From Blastocladiella emersonii ATCC 22665 (lineage: Eukaryota > Blastocladiomycota > Blastocladiomycetes > Blastocladiales > Blastocladiaceae), in the NCBI GenBank assembly GCA_025594325.1, contig JANHCV010000007.1, positions 1,116,001-1,180,000 of the forward strand: a stretch of DNA of 64,000 bases, read 5' to 3'. The notes beneath the pieces are model-generated. The model made no database searches. It was given only the letters and a program-made list of their open reading frames with translations, and was not told the origin of the DNA. Below, in pieces: positions 1 through 11,392 of the stretch (position 1 is the first letter of the stretch; each line of letters begins with the position of its first letter). Position numbers and translations under genes: made by a program.

Positions 1-676
1 CCTTGTCGCACTTGGTGTACCCGAGCACGTTGGCCATGTTGAGCGAGAGTGCGACGGCGGTGATGCAGAACCACGACGGGTGAAGGATCTGGAGGACCGC
101 GAACACGGCCCACACGCCCGAGAAGGCGTACAGCGTGGTCCAGAAGACGCCCGCGTCGGCCGGGTTGGGCTGGTTGTTCTACACGATTTCCGCAGCGTGT
201 CAGTGCTGCCCACATCGTTTGTCCCGCGAAGACGTACCTCGCGCGACTCGAACACCCACTTGGTCGCGCCGTCCTCGCTGACCTCGTTCCACCACCGCAG
301 GCCGACGAGCAGGCGGCCCGACACGTTCTTGACGGTCCAGAAGTCGAAGGCGAGGAACAGCACGCACAGGACAAAGACCAGGATGAAGTTGTCGGTCACG
401 TAGTACCCGAGCAGGTACGTCAGCAGCGCCGCGGTGCGGAACAGCAGGTGGAAGAAGAGCGCGACCGGGTGGCTATTCACACGGCACTGTCAGGTCAGCG
501 CGCTGGTGTGGTATCGCGGCGGAGCAAAGTGTCGCTGTCTACCTGCTTCGCTCGAACATGGTCTGCTGGCGCGCGGGCTCGCCGGGGGCTCCGGGCGGCG
601 AACCACCGCCGGCTGCCGCGGGCGCCGGCGTCATGGAGCCCATGGCACCCGACATGTCGACGCGTGTTTCTGCCAT
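1..676 (-). CDS. TVP23: TVP23-family Golgi membrane protein, 3' end outside the window
   Basis: Exons read on the minus strand are 676-543, 472-238 and 178 to beyond position 1; the frames join exactly (134 + 235 nt = 123 codons). The first intron starts GTAGAC, the second GTACGT. About 182 residues are visible. After a Pro/Ala/Gly-rich N-terminus come the family hallmarks SSHPVALFFHLLFR, DFWTVKNVSGRLLVGLRWW and NPADAGVFWTTLYAFSG, with several hydrophobic membrane spans. TVP23 proteins are small multi-pass proteins of late-Golgi/TGN membranes acting in vesicular transport. The start chosen is the ATG at 676, the first in frame. The C-terminal tail lies off the left edge. The identification rests on the strong match to family motifs; the splice model is my own. 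Confidence 0.9.
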
Positions 677-875
677 GGTGTATTCGATGCGTTGCAGTGA
701 CTGGTGGGCCGCTCACGGCAGTGGATACGTTGCAGTCAAGCGGGGGCGGAGAGAGCGCGACCGTCACGCGTGCGCCGAGTCGCGTCGCTTCCGCGCGTCG
801 TGTGGTCGCGCTTCCTTGCCCTCGCCGACCGACCGACCCCTCCTCACGCATGGACGTGGCCGTCAAGATACAAGT

Positions 876-2476
876 TTACTCTGAATCAAAATCAATCGGC
901 GCGGGCGGCTCGCCAATCTCCTTGCTATACATCTTGCGCCCGCCCATCTCGAGCAAGTCGACGAGCTCGGGGAACTGCGCGAGGACGCTCTTCCCCGCGT
1001 CGCTACCGACCTCGGCGTCCGGGTCGCGCGCCCAGTCCACGTTGTCGACGACCCACGCCTCGACCGCATCCACATCAAACTCGGACTCGGCCGAGAGGAC
1101 CGGGTTGCCGTAGGTCGACGACACCTCGCCGGCCGTCCTCGAATGCCCGCGCTGGAGATCCGCCGCGAGCCAGAGCCCGAAATGCTCCATCTGCCCACCG
1201 AACCCGATCCCGCTCGGCAGCGTGGCGGCGCCCGCGTTCGCGTACACGTAGTGCGCGTTGCGGCCCGTCGGCCGGTACACGCGGATCCGGCCCGGGTGCA
1301 GCACGCACACGAGCCCGGGGTCGCCGCGCGAACCCGGACTGATGAGCTGCCACGGGTGCAGGTCCGCGTCGCCGAGGAACCGCGGGCCGAGCGGGAGCGG
1401 CGCCGCCGCGGTGTAACCCGCGAACACGTGCCCGCGGGCGTCGCGGATAACGAGCAGCGTGGCCGCGGCCGACAGCGACCGCACGGTGCCCTTGACGAGC
1501 CCCGCGACGAGCGCGGACCACGAGGCCCCGTCGCGCGCCGACGAGAAGGCGAGGCGCCACTCGACGCGCGCGGGCGGCGGGAGCGACGCGGCCACGGCCA
1601 GGATGTGGTGCGGCTGCAGGAGGAGCTGGGTCGGCGCGGCGCCCAGCAGGTCGAGGCGCGGGAGCACGCGGCCGGCAAGGCGATCGTTGAGGAGAGAGGG
1701 GAGCACGGGCGCCGGGTCGGTGCGCAGGTACGGCCGCGTGATGTACATGGCGAAAACCTGCGCGAGCGTCGGTACGAGCTGGCGCACCGCGGCGCGGTCG
1801 GGCGAGCGGAGCGCCCAGTCGAGCAGCGAGTCGGGGACGACCACGGGTTTCGGGCGGCACTGCGCGTTGGCGAACGTCGCGAGGTGTTCAGCGGGTGCTG
1901 GCGGTGGTGGCGCGAGCTCCTTGCTCCGCAGCGCGGGCGGCAGTGGGAGCCGGTCGTCGACGGGCGGCGGAGCGGGCGACGCGACACCGGCGCACGTGCG
2001 GTACAGCGGGTACCACGCGAGGAGGTTGACAATGAGAAGCGCGTCGTCGCGCTGCGCGCCATCAAAGTGCTCGAGCTCCTTTTCGAGCGCGCGGTCGAGG
2101 TACCCGCCGTGGATGAGGTGCGTCGCCTGCACGACGAGGCGGTCGAACTGCGCGCCGCCGCGGTTCGGGAGCTTGATTTTCTGGAACAGCGCGGCGATCT
2201 GCACGACACTCGCGGTGATGGCATTGGCCACGGCCTTTGCTGCGTCGACGCGCAGGTCCGCGGTGGGTGGGAGTTCGGCGACTGTGACGACGGCCTAGCG
2301 GGGGGCGGTGTGTCAGCGAGGTTATGGCACCGAGCTCGTCGCGAGCGGCATACGACAAAGTCGGCGACCGTGGCGAGCCTGCCCTGCGCAATCAGCGCGC
2401 GGAGGTTGGCCTCCTCCTCGGGGCGCAGCGGCGCGACGGGCGGGACGGCCGGCTGCGACGCGATTGTGTTGCCCAT
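876..2476 (-). CDS. RTC5: RTC5-like TLDc-domain protein
   Basis: Two exons, 2476-2354 and 2294-876, joined across an intron GTATGC...CTAG, give 513 residues. The protein starts MGNTIASQ, so Gly2 could be myristoylated, although position 6 is Ala rather than the preferred Ser/Thr. The second half is a TLDc domain: a stretch reading DARGHVFAGYT, then LGDADLHPWQL, a lone-cysteine strand, IGFGGQMEHFGLWL, and near the end STYGNPVLS followed by an acidic stretch with VEAWVVDN. This arrangement and length match fungal restriction of telomere capping protein 5, a TLDc protein that in yeast acts on V-ATPase assembly. The C-terminus is acidic and ends close to the TVP23 start, so the two genes lie head-to-tail 199 nt apart. 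Its start is 192 nt from the divergent MTO1 start, giving a shared promoter region. Confidence 0.85.
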
Positions 2477-2668
2477 GGTTACTCTGTCTGTTACATGCAC
2501 GCTGAGCGTTTGGAGGGAGCGAGGAGGGATGAGCGACGCGCCGAGCGCTGCGAAGCGAAGCGGCCCGAGCCACCGCGCACGTGAGCGCCGCCGATCGCGG
2601 CAGCCCGCTGTTTGCCGGTGCGAGACGCTGATGTCTCTCACTCCCCTCTCATCAACAACCCGCAAACC

Positions 2669-4856
2669 ATGTATACACTCCGCCACCGCGCGCACGGTGC
2701 ACTGCGGGCGACGCTGGCGCACGCGCGGCACTTTTCGCGGACGCGTCCCGCGCACGGCATCGTCACGTCCGCCGACCGGCACCCGCACTACGACGTGGTT
2801 GTGGTCGGCGGCGGGCACGCGGGGTGCGAGGCCGCTGCCGCCGCTGCACGCATTGGCGCGCGGACCCTGCTCCTGACCCAACGCACCGCGACGGTCGGCG
2901 AGCTGTCGTGCAACCCGGCCATGGGCGGCGTCGGCAAGGGCGTGCTGATGCGCGAGGTGGACGCGCTCGACGGCGTGTGCGGGCGCGTCGCCGACCTCGC
3001 GGGGATCCAGTTCCGCGTGCTCAACCGCCGCAAGGGGCCCGCCGTCTGGGGCCCGCGCGCTCAGGTCGACCGCGACCTGTACCGGAGGCACATGCAGGAG
3101 ATTTTGTTCGATTACCCGAACCTGTCGGTGCTCGAGGGGTCTGTCGAGGACCTCGTGCTCGACGAGCCGAGCGCCGGGGCCGCGGCGGCGGGCGTGCAGC
3201 AGGTGGTGCGCGGGATCAAGCTCGGTACGCCTTTTGAGCAGGACTGCAATCCCCGCGGGAAACTGACCCACATTCGTAGCTGACGGCACCACCATCCCGT
3301 GCCCGAGCGTCGTCCTCGCCACGGGCACCTTTCTCGGCGGCGAGATCCACATCGGCATGGAGTCGTACCCTGCGGGCCGCATGGGGGACCAGCCGTCGAT
3401 CGGGCTCTCACACACGCTGCGTCGCGCCGGGTTCGCGCTGGGCCGGCTCAAAACGGGCACGCCCGCGCGGTTAAGTCGCAAAACCATCGACTTCTCGTCG
3501 CTCATCGAGCAGCACGGCGACGCCGACCCGATGCCGTTCAGCTACCTGCATGACTCGGTGCCGCACGCCGACCGCCAGATCACCTGCTTCCAGACGTACA
3601 CGACGCCCGCAACCCATCAATTCATCCGCGACCACCTGCATACCACCTTCCACATCCGCGAGATGGTCAAGGGCCCGCGGTACTGCCCGTCGATCGAGGC
3701 CAAGATCCTGCGCTTCGCCGACAAGGACCGCCACATGATCTGGCTCGAGCCCGAGGGTCTGGAGACCGACAGCGTGTACCCGAACGGGATCAGCAACTCG
3801 CTGCCCGCGGACCACCAGCTGACGATGCTGCGCACGGTCCCCGGACTCGAACGCGTCGAGATGCTGCGCCCCGCGTACGGCGTCGAGTACGACCACGTCG
3901 ACCCGCGCGAGCTGCTCCCGACGCTGCAAACGCGCCGCATCGCCGGCCTGTTCCTCAGCGGCCAGATCAACGGGACCACGGGGTACGAGGAAGCCGCGGG
4001 CCAGGGCGTCGTCGCGGGCGCCAATGCCGCGCTCGCGGCCGCCACGTCGAGCACCCCTGGCGCGACAACGCGCGCCCTGACCTTGGGCCGCGGCGACGCG
4101 TACATTGGCGTCCTCGTCGACGACCTGACGACCAAGGGCGTCTCGGAACCGTACCGCGTGTTCACGTCGCGGTCCGAGTACCGCCTGCACCTGCGCAGCG
4201 ACAACGCCGACGCGCGGCTGACGCGATGCGGCGCGGACGTCGGGCTCGTGTCCGCGGCCCGCCTGCGCGTGCTCGACGCGTTTGACGCCCGCGTCGCCGC
4301 CGCACGCGCCGTGCTCGAGGCCGACGTCCGGTCCCCCGAAGCGTGGAACTCCGCAGGCATCTCCTCAAAGCTCGACGGCGTGCGGCGGTCCGCGTGGACC
4401 GTGCTCGGGTACCCGGGCGTCACGCTCGACGCGGTGCTGCCTGGCGCGGCGAACGCGATGCCGCAGCGCGTGCGCGACCGGCTCGCGACCGAGGCGCTGT
4501 ACGCGCCGTACCTCGCGCACCAGGAGCGCGAGATCGCGCAGTACCGGCGCGAGGTCGACCGCGCGATCCCGGCGGATTTGGACTATGCGAGCGTGCACCC
4601 GCTCAACCTCGAGGAGCGCGAGCGGTTGACGCGGACTCGGCCCGCGAGTGTGCATGCGCTCAAGAGCATGGAGGGGGTACGTTGCGATGCGGGTGCGCGT
4701 GTGTGAGGGGTCAGGGACGCTGGACTGACGCGCGTGCGTGTGTAGATCAACCCGTCAACGATCGTCACGGTGCTCAAGCACATCACGCTGCACCAGCAGC
4801 AGCAGAAGGCGGCGGCGGCGGCCGCGGACGCGGCGGGAGAAGCCTTGGTTGCGTGA
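2669..4856 (+). CDS. MTO1: MTO1/MnmG, mitochondrial tRNA 5-taurinomethyl/carboxymethylaminomethyl-uridine enzyme
   Basis: Exons 2669-3224, 3280-4676 and 4746-4856 give 687 residues; introns are GTACGC...GTAG and GTACGT...GTAG. The start at 2669 gives an Arg/His/Ala-rich N-terminus ([17 protein letters not shown]) that looks like a mitochondrial presequence; an upstream in-frame ATG at 2612 is possible but gives a poorer one. The FAD-binding Rossmann motif [13 protein letters not shown] follows at about residues 43-55, then [25 protein letters not shown] and later [21 protein letters not shown], all diagnostic of GidA/MnmG. With MSS1/GTPBP3 it modifies the wobble uridine of mitochondrial tRNAs. 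The C-terminal exon ends in a Gln/Ala-rich tail. Start regions of this gene and RTC5 face each other. Confidence 0.93.
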
Positions 4857-4901
4857 GGGAGACGATGAGATCCAATTTTGCACATACACTGACCCTACTA
4901 C

Positions 4902-5414
4902 TCATGACACCATGCCGCCGGCGACGCCGTCCATGTTCTCGAGCGGGGCGACCTGGTCGAGCGGGCGCGGGGTCAGGTAGTCGTCGGTGTGCTTGCGGGC
5001 CTCCTCGACCTCGATGGCGAGCTCGACGACCATTTGCCAGTCCTCGTGGAAGTTTTCTATCGCGCAAATCGTTACGATCCTCATCCTTCGAGTCTGCCGC
5101 AACGCAAACGCACCCATAACACACGTCTTGAACTCATGCAACGCGTTCTCGAGCTCGCCGAGCGACAGGTAGCAGTACGCCAGCAGGTGCCGGCCCGAGG
5201 TCAGGGCGTTGGGCAGGTTGACGTACTGCTGCAGGCAGACGAGGGCGCGCGAGTAGGCGCCGAGCTGGTAGAACTCCTTGCCGACCTTCAAGATGTCGGC
5301 GAGCTCGGGCGGGTGGCCGAGCCGCCGCGTGAACCACTCGACCATCTCCTCGCGCGTCATCACGGGGCTGAACGACTCAAAGTCATCGTATTCGCTGGCC
5401 ACGGTGGTCGGCAT
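4902..5414 (-). CDS. Small TPR-containing protein, function unknown
   Basis: The frame is open across the whole span, but an internal stretch (5113-5057, GTGCGT...GATAG, 57 nt with a GTAAC branch-like site) has splice signals and dilutes the protein, so I model exons 5414-5114 and 5056-4902, 151 residues. The core carries a tetratricopeptide-like pair: LADILKVGKEFYQLGAYSRALVCLQQYV and then HLLAYCYLSLGELENALHEFKT, typical helix-turn-helix spacing. There is no membrane segment, so it is not FIS1, which has a C-terminal anchor. It is convergent with MTO1, 45 nt from its stop. Orthology was not recognised. Either splice form remains in frame, so the intron could be optional. Confidence 0.6.
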   Translation of the reverse strand: MPTTVASEYDDFESFSPVMTREEMVEWFTRRLGHPPELADILKVGKEFYQLGAYSRALVCLQQYVNLPNALTSGRHLLAYCYLSLGELENALHEFKTCVMGAFALRQTRRMRIVTICAIENFHEDWQMVVELAIEVEEARKHTDDYLTPRPLDQVAPLENMDGVAGGMVS

Positions 5415-5569
5415 GCTGGGTTCATTGAGGTTGCATTAGGTGGTTACCGCAAACGAGAGGGGAGGGGAGGGGTGATGGGAAGAGAGGGAATGGGCGACGC
5501 GTCGCGACGCGTCGCGCCGCGGCACGTGGGACCGCGGACCTTACCGCGAGCGACGACGGCGACGACGGC

Positions 5570-6424
5570 TTACCAGACGTAGGGCACAAGGCGCCACCGC
5601 GTCGCGACATGCGCGTCCCAGGCACCCCCGAAATGCTCGCGCAGGGCGACCTCCTCGTCGACGATGCGGAGGTGCGCCGCGCCAAAGACAGCGGCGCACA
5701 CGGCGAGGAACCGGAGCCCGCGGAACCCCATGAAGAAGGCGTAGGCGAGCCCGGCGACGATGAGCCCCGTGTAGCTCGGGTGGATGAGGCGCGCGTAGGG
5801 CCCGGTGCCGATCAGCTTGTGCTCGTCAAAGATGCGCACCGTGTACGTGAAGTGGTCGGCGAGCGTCTCGAACGCCCAAATGCGCAGGTACGCGCCCGCG
5901 AACACGAGGACCGACGCGATGAACTCGTTGGCGTGCAGCGGCTGGTACAGCGGCGTGGCCCCGCGCGTGTACCCGAGGACCGCGCCGCGCAGGCGCGTCA
6001 GGAACGCCGACAGCGGCGCGAGCGGCGGGAAGTACGCCGGGACCAGGTGCAGCGGCACCACGTACGCGGCGACGAACAGCGCGAGCAGCGCCGTCCACGC
6101 GGCCAGGATCCGCTGCAGCTTGGTGTCGTCGACAAACGAGTCCTTGACCTCGGCGCCCGCCGCCGCGGCGGCATCGGCGTCCGGGAACGCCGTGGGCGGC
6201 GGCAGCGTCACCTTGAGCAGGAACATGGTCAGGACCAGCGCGAACATCAGCTTGAGCGGCTCGAACTTGATGGGCCACTCGGGCTTGCCCTTCTTGGTCT
6301 TTGGGCCGCCGCCGTAGCTGCCCGCCGGGTCGTCGAACCGGTACGGGTCGTCACCGGCCTTGGGCGCGGACGAGGATGGCGATGGGTCGCGTGCGGGCGC
6401 GCGGTTGCGCAGAGTTGATGACAT
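5570..6424 (-). CDS. Isoprenylcysteine carboxyl methyltransferase (ICMT/STE14)-family membrane protein
   Basis: Single exon, 284 residues. I take the ATG at 6424, preceded by ATCAAC; upstream in-frame codons to 6541 give Arg/Pro-rich sequence unlike a real N-terminus. A soluble, Pro/Ser-rich N-terminus is followed by hydrophobic spans (LMFALVLTMFLLKVTL; ILAAWTALLALFVAAYVV; FIASVLVFAGAYLRIWAF). The C-terminal half has the ICMT-family signature: GTGPYARLIHPSYTG, a membrane hairpin, then RIVDEEVALREHFG and a terminal WRLVPYVW. In this family the C-terminal region binds S-adenosylmethionine and the enzyme methylates prenylated cysteines at the ER. The sequence between the first spans (PDADAAAAAGAEVKDSF) is a lineage-style loop. 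It may be STE14 itself or a paralogue; the family is clear, the exact substrate is not. Confidence 0.75.
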   Translation of the reverse strand: MSSTLRNRAPARDPSPSSSAPKAGDDPYRFDDPAGSYGGGPKTKKGKPEWPIKFEPLKLMFALVLTMFLLKVTLPPPTAFPDADAAAAAGAEVKDSFVDDTKLQRILAAWTALLALFVAAYVVPLHLVPAYFPPLAPLSAFLTRLRGAVLGYTRGATPLYQPLHANEFIASVLVFAGAYLRIWAFETLADHFTYTVRIFDEHKLIGTGPYARLIHPSYTGLIVAGLAYAFFMGFRGLRFLAVCAAVFGAAHLRIVDEEVALREHFGGAWDAHVATRWRLVPYVW

Positions 6425-7265
6425 GTTGATGACGGGGATGATACGTTGCGTGATTCGAAAGCGGGAGCGAGGGTTCCGCGAACTGAAAGCGAGAGGTGGC
6501 GGGCGGGGCGGCCCGAGCCGTCGGTCATTCGGCGTGATCACGCGTCGCGGTCAGTGGTGCCAGCGTGGCGGCCGCTGCTGAGCCACCCGCCCCTCGCCGA
6601 GGCCGCAGCGACATAGTCGACGCGTCCATCTTGGCGGGAGCGGGCGCGCAAGCAGGCGGACGATGAACGACGCGTCCCGCGGCACTCGGCAGCCGAGCCC
6701 ACGCGTCGACGCCGCTCAAGTGACGCCATGATACACCGCGTGAGGACCACATCGGCCGTTCGCCCCAATCCCTGGGCACGGTGACGCGCGGGAGCGCGGA
6801 AGAGCGGGAACCGGATCGCGCGAACGTGTTCTGGAAGCGCGCGCGCACGTGAGGCCGGGCTTCCATGGGGTCACGCGGGAGACATGTGCGCCGTTGTCTC
6901 CTCTCGTCGCCGTCCCGCGTCCGTCCGCGCGTATTACCGCCCGTATCATCACGGGAGCAACGCCACCTCTCGAATCGCTGCCGTCGCCTTCACCAGATCC
7001 GCACGCAGAGTCGCCGCGGAGAGTAGAAAACGTGCGCGGTCCCTGCCCGACCACCGACCACCGCCAGCCACACCGACTCGCGCGGCACGCACGCCCTCGG
7101 CCCGCCTTGGCTCCGCAACCCCCCTTCTCCTTCTCGAACAGCTCCCCCGCGTGTATAAAGTCGAGGCGCTCCCCCCTCGCTCCCTGCAGTGCGTTTCCCC
7201 TCTCTCGCTCTCCCGCCCCCGCTCGCCCTCGGCTGATCCGGTCCAGCTACCCGCCCCCACAGTCT
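6425..7265. other. Intergenic region, divergent promoters of ICMT-like gene and P-type ATPase
   Basis: No convincing reading frame. Frames here are short and Arg/Pro-rich on both strands. The 200 nt before the ATPase start are rich in CT tracts (TCTCGCTCTCCCGCC and similar around 7197-7230) with a TATAAA-like GTATAAAG at about 7151, which suits a strong fungal promoter. Confidence 0.5.
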
Positions 7266-10200
7266 ATGGCACACAACCAAGCCCTTCTGGCCCATGCTGC
7301 TCCCCATGAAGTCGTCTCGCTGAGGGCCATTGACGGCAAGGCCTCGTACGTCTGCTCTCGGTGTGCATGATCCGCCCGAACCGACCTCGGCTCACCACGC
7401 GCCGTCCGCACCCTCCCAGAATCGAGCACCTCGTCTCGATCCACGTCCAGGACCTGTTCGACATCGCCTCCAACAATGAGGTGACGGCGGGCGAGGTGCT
7501 CGCGGGCCTGCGGTACCTGATGGTGTACCGCATCAAGGGCGGCAAGATGCCGTCGCTCGACGCCGAGATCATGAAGCGGCTCGCCGAGTCGCTGCTGCTC
7601 AACATGGGCCACAAGGCCGGCAGCCAGCTGCTCGCCAAGCGCCTGACGGTCGAGGCCAACGAGGCCTTCTGCCTCTTCGTCGAGTTCCTCGAGGAGATCG
7701 AGGAGTTCCGCCTCGCCGTCGCCCAGAAACCCGCCGCCGACCTGCGCCACCACCTGCGCGTCCACAAGCGCGCCCGCCAGAACGCCGGCAAGGAGGTGCA
7801 GCAGCTCGCCGTGCGCCTGCTGCGCCTCATGCCGTCCGTCTCGCCGCAGTTTGCCGACTGGAAGGACCTGGTCGTCGTCGACGCACACAAGGACGTCGAG
7901 CGCGTCCTCGCCGACTTCGCCGACATGCCCGTCCCGCAGGTCGCCCCCTCAAAAGACCGCCTGTTCCCGCCGCCCGACCTCTACTTTGACCGCACCGTCA
8001 AGAAGCTGCTGTACATGTTCAAGACCAGCGCCGACAACGGGCTCGACGCGGCTGCGGTCCCCGCCCTCATGGAGCACTACGGCAAGAACGAGCTGCCCGC
8101 CCCACCGAAACCGTCGGTCCCCAAGATGCTGTTCGCGCAGCTCACCGACTTCATGGTCGTGATCCTGATCCTCGCCGCCATTGTCGAGTTCGCCATCGGC
8201 GAGCCCGACCCCGGAATCGTGCTCATGGTCGTCGTCGTCCTCAACGTCATCATCGGCTTCACCCAGGAGATGCAGGCCAACAAGGCCCTCGAGGCCCTCT
8301 CGTCCCTCTCGGTCCCGACCGCCAAGGTCCTCCGCGACGGCAAGACCGAGGAGGTCGACGCGCGCCACCTCGTCCCCGGCGACGTGGTCGTCCTCGAGGA
8401 GGGCGACGCGGTCCCCGCCGACCTCCGCATCATCGAGTCGGCGCAGCTCGAGATCGTCGAGGCCATTCTGACGGGCGAGCCCCTCGGCGTCCTCAAGGTC
8501 CCCGACGCGATCCGCTCGTCGACGCGCCGCATGCCGCTCGGCGACTGCCGCGGCAACGCGTTCATGGCGACGCTCGTCCAGCGCGGCCGCGGCAAGGGCA
8601 TCGTGGTGCGCACCGGGCTCAAGACCGAGGTCGGCAAGATCTCGTCGGCCATCACGGCGACGCCGCACGTCGAGACCCCGATCCAGCGCAAGCTCGCGAC
8701 GCTCGGCAAGATCCTCGTCGCGCTCTCGTTCATCCTGTGCGCCATCGTCGTCGTCATCGGCCTCGCCTACAAGCGCGGCCTGTCGCAGATGATCAAGGTC
8801 GGTATCTCGCTCGCCGTCTCGGTCATCCCCGAGGGTCTCGTCGCCGTCGTCACCGTCACCATGGCCCTCGGCGTCCGCCGCATGGCGCAGCAGCAGGCCA
8901 TCGTCCGCAAGCTGCCGTCCGTGGAGACGCTCGGGTCGGTCACCGTCATCTGCTCGGACAAGACGGGCACGCTGACCGAGGGTAAGATGGGCACCGAGGA
9001 GGCGTGGACCGTGGACGGGACCAGCTACGCGTTCACCGAGTCGACCAAGCTCGACCCGGCCGTCGGCGGGCTCGTCGACCGCACCCGCGGCGGCAACGTG
9101 CCCGTCCCCAAGGACGCGGTCGCGCCGCACATGAAGCTCGCCATGCTCGCGGCGGCCCTGTGCAACAACGCGGCCGTGCAGCAGAACGCCGAGGACGGGA
9201 CGTGGAAGTCGGTCGGCGACTCGACCGAGGTCGCCATGATCGTCGCCTCCCAAAAGCTCGGGCTCGGCGCCGCGCAGTGGGCCGCGCAGGGCTGGAAGCG
9301 CCGCGGCGAGAACGCGTTTGACTCGGACCGCAAGGTCATGTCGGTCGTCTACGAGCTCGCCGGCCAGGGCTTCGTGCTCGCCAAGGGCGCCCCCGAGAAC
9401 GTCCTGCAGCGGTGCACCGGGTACGTGACGGCGTACGCGGGCGGCGTCGACATCGAGACGCGCCCGATTTCGGGCCCCGACGCGCAGATCGTCGCCGACA
9501 TTTCCGCGGCGTCGGCCGAAATGGCGTCCAAGGGCCTGCGCGTCCTCGGTCTCGCGGTGCGCAAGTGCGACGCGGCGGTGGACGTGACGACGCTCGAGTG
9601 CGAGTGGCAGTTTGTCGGTCTCCTCGGCCTCATTGACCCGCCGCGCAAGGGCGTCCGCGAGAGCGTCGCGTCGTGCAAGCGCGCCGGGATCAAGGTCATC
9701 ATGATCACGGGCGACCACATTGCGACGGCCACGGCGATTGCGACGCAGCTCGGGATCCTCGACCCGGCCGACCCCAACGCTTCGCGCGCGATCCGCGGTG
9801 CGGAGCTCGACATGCTGTCGGACGAGCAGATCGCGGCGCTGCGCCCGTTCCCGAGCGTGTTCGCACGCGTCTCGCCCGACAACAAGCTCAAGATCGTCCA
9901 GGCGCTGCAGCGCGCCGGCCAGCTCGCGGCCATGACGGGCGACGGCGTCAACGACGCGCCCGCCATCAAGGCGGCCAACGTCGGCGTCGCCATGGGGATT
10001 GCGGGTACCGAGATCACCAAGCAGGCGGCCGACGTGGTGCTCGCCAACGACAACTTCACCACGATCGTCGCGGCCGTCGCCGAGGGCCGCCGCGTGTTCG
10101 ACAACATCCAGAAGTTCATTGTGTACCTGCTGTCGTGCAACTCGGCCGAGATCTGGCTCATGCTGCTGTCGGCGGCGGTCGACCGCGACCTGCCGTTCAC

Positions 10201-10969
10201 GACGATCGTGATCCTGTTCGCCAACATCATCGCCGACGTGCCGCCCGCCATGGCGATCGGCGTCGAGCTGCCCGAGCTCGACATCATGGACCGCCCGCCG
10301 CGCAACCCCAAGGCGCGCGTCATCGACTTCACGGCCGGCGTCTCGATCATCGTGCAGGGCCTGTCCATGTCGCTCATCACGTTCGGGCTGTACATATCCG
10401 AGGTCGGCGACGCGCGCGCCGAGGTCGACGAGAAAGGGCACGAGTCCATTGTGCCGCCGCAGCTCGTCAAGGCGCGCACCGAGGCGTTCGCCCTGCTCAC
10501 GCTGATGCAGCTGTTCCAGGGGTTCATCAGCCGGTCCACGACGCAGTCGCTGCTGCGCATCGGGCTCATTGGCAACCGGTGGATGGTCGCGGGCGTCCTC
10601 TTCTCGCTCGTCTGCCTCGTCCTCGGATTCTACATCCCCGCGTTCGCCGACTGGCTCGGCCTCGAGGCCCTCGACGGCATGATGTGGGTTAAGGTCCTCG
10701 TCGGGCTCGCCATCCACGTCGCCGTCACCGAGATCATGAAGTTCGGGCTCCGGTTCCGCAACCGCCGCAAGCGCGCCGCCAAGGGGCTGCCCGGTCCCGC
10801 GCCTGCGGCGACGGACTCGCAGGGCACCGTCGAGTCGGCCCACCATCACGACTCGTCCACGACGGCCGCGGCGCCCGCGTCGCCCGCCACCAAGAAGGAC
10901 TACCACGAGGTGCCCACGGCGACGCAGATCGAGCCCGACCGCGCGGCGCCCGCGACGCTCATCAACTAG
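7266..10969 (+). CDS. P2-type (ENA/ACU-like) cation-transporting ATPase with long N-terminal extension
   Basis: Exon 7266-7345, intron GTACGT...CCCAG, exon 7420-10969; 1209 residues. All P-type ATPase landmarks are present: the actuator TGEP motif, [16 protein letters not shown], the phosphorylation motif [13 protein letters not shown] (Asp near residue 540), [27 protein letters not shown], and late membrane spans with [16 protein letters not shown] and MDRPP. The MALGVRRMA and MDRPP sequences resemble fungal Na+/K+ (ENA, P2D) and ACU pumps more than SERCA or PMR1, but the transported ion cannot be read from sequence. The first membrane span begins only near residue 265; ahead of it is a charged, helical region with no recognised domain, far longer than in ENA pumps. 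The tail is His/Ser/Ala-rich and probably cytosolic. Likely plasma-membrane or endomembrane pump. Confidence 0.88.
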
Positions 10970-11392
10970 GCGTTCGCCAAACTCTATTAACCTGTCCCCT
11001 CTCTTGCCGCGGCTGTTTGCTAGAAATACACACACTCTCGCTTCCTTGTCTCCGCATCTGATGGTCCCTTGTGAGAGTCCGGCCGTGCGTGTCTCGCACC
11101 GCGCGCGATGAACGACGCGTGCCCGGGTGCGAGACGCGCGGCGGGACTTGCCCCACGCGGCAGGCCCGTGTGGCGAAACCCGTGCCGCGGCGCGCGCCAG
11201 CTCGCGCAGCAGCAGCAGCAGGCACGGCATAACCTTGTCGGTCCGCGGGCGGCAGGACGGCGCGGGCGAGGAGGGCGCGAATTCGCTGTCCGCACGCAGC
11301 AAGGCGAGAGAGCATTGCAGCACCAGCACCGTCGCTATGGACGCGTCGTGCTCTCCTCCTCTCCGCGCACCGACACGCACACGAACGACACC
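10970..11392. other. Intergenic region before the RhoGEF gene
   Basis: Holds the ATPase 3' end and the RhoGEF promoter. A frame in phase with the RhoGEF stays open upstream to an ATG at 11108, so a longer N-terminus cannot be excluded, but the added sequence is Arg/Gln/Ala-rich and unlike the Ser-rich protein start at 11393. Confidence 0.4.

Noticed and set aside
863-3505. Long open frame of 880 codons on the minus strand
   Set aside because: It is Arg/Pro/Ser shadow sequence across RTC5 and MTO1; the only real part is the RTC5 first exon it happens to contain.
5057-5113. Treating the small TPR gene as intronless
   Set aside because: The open frame allows it, but this 57-nt segment has donor, branch-like and acceptor signals and encodes Arg-rich sequence that breaks the TPR pattern. 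Kept as an alternative only.
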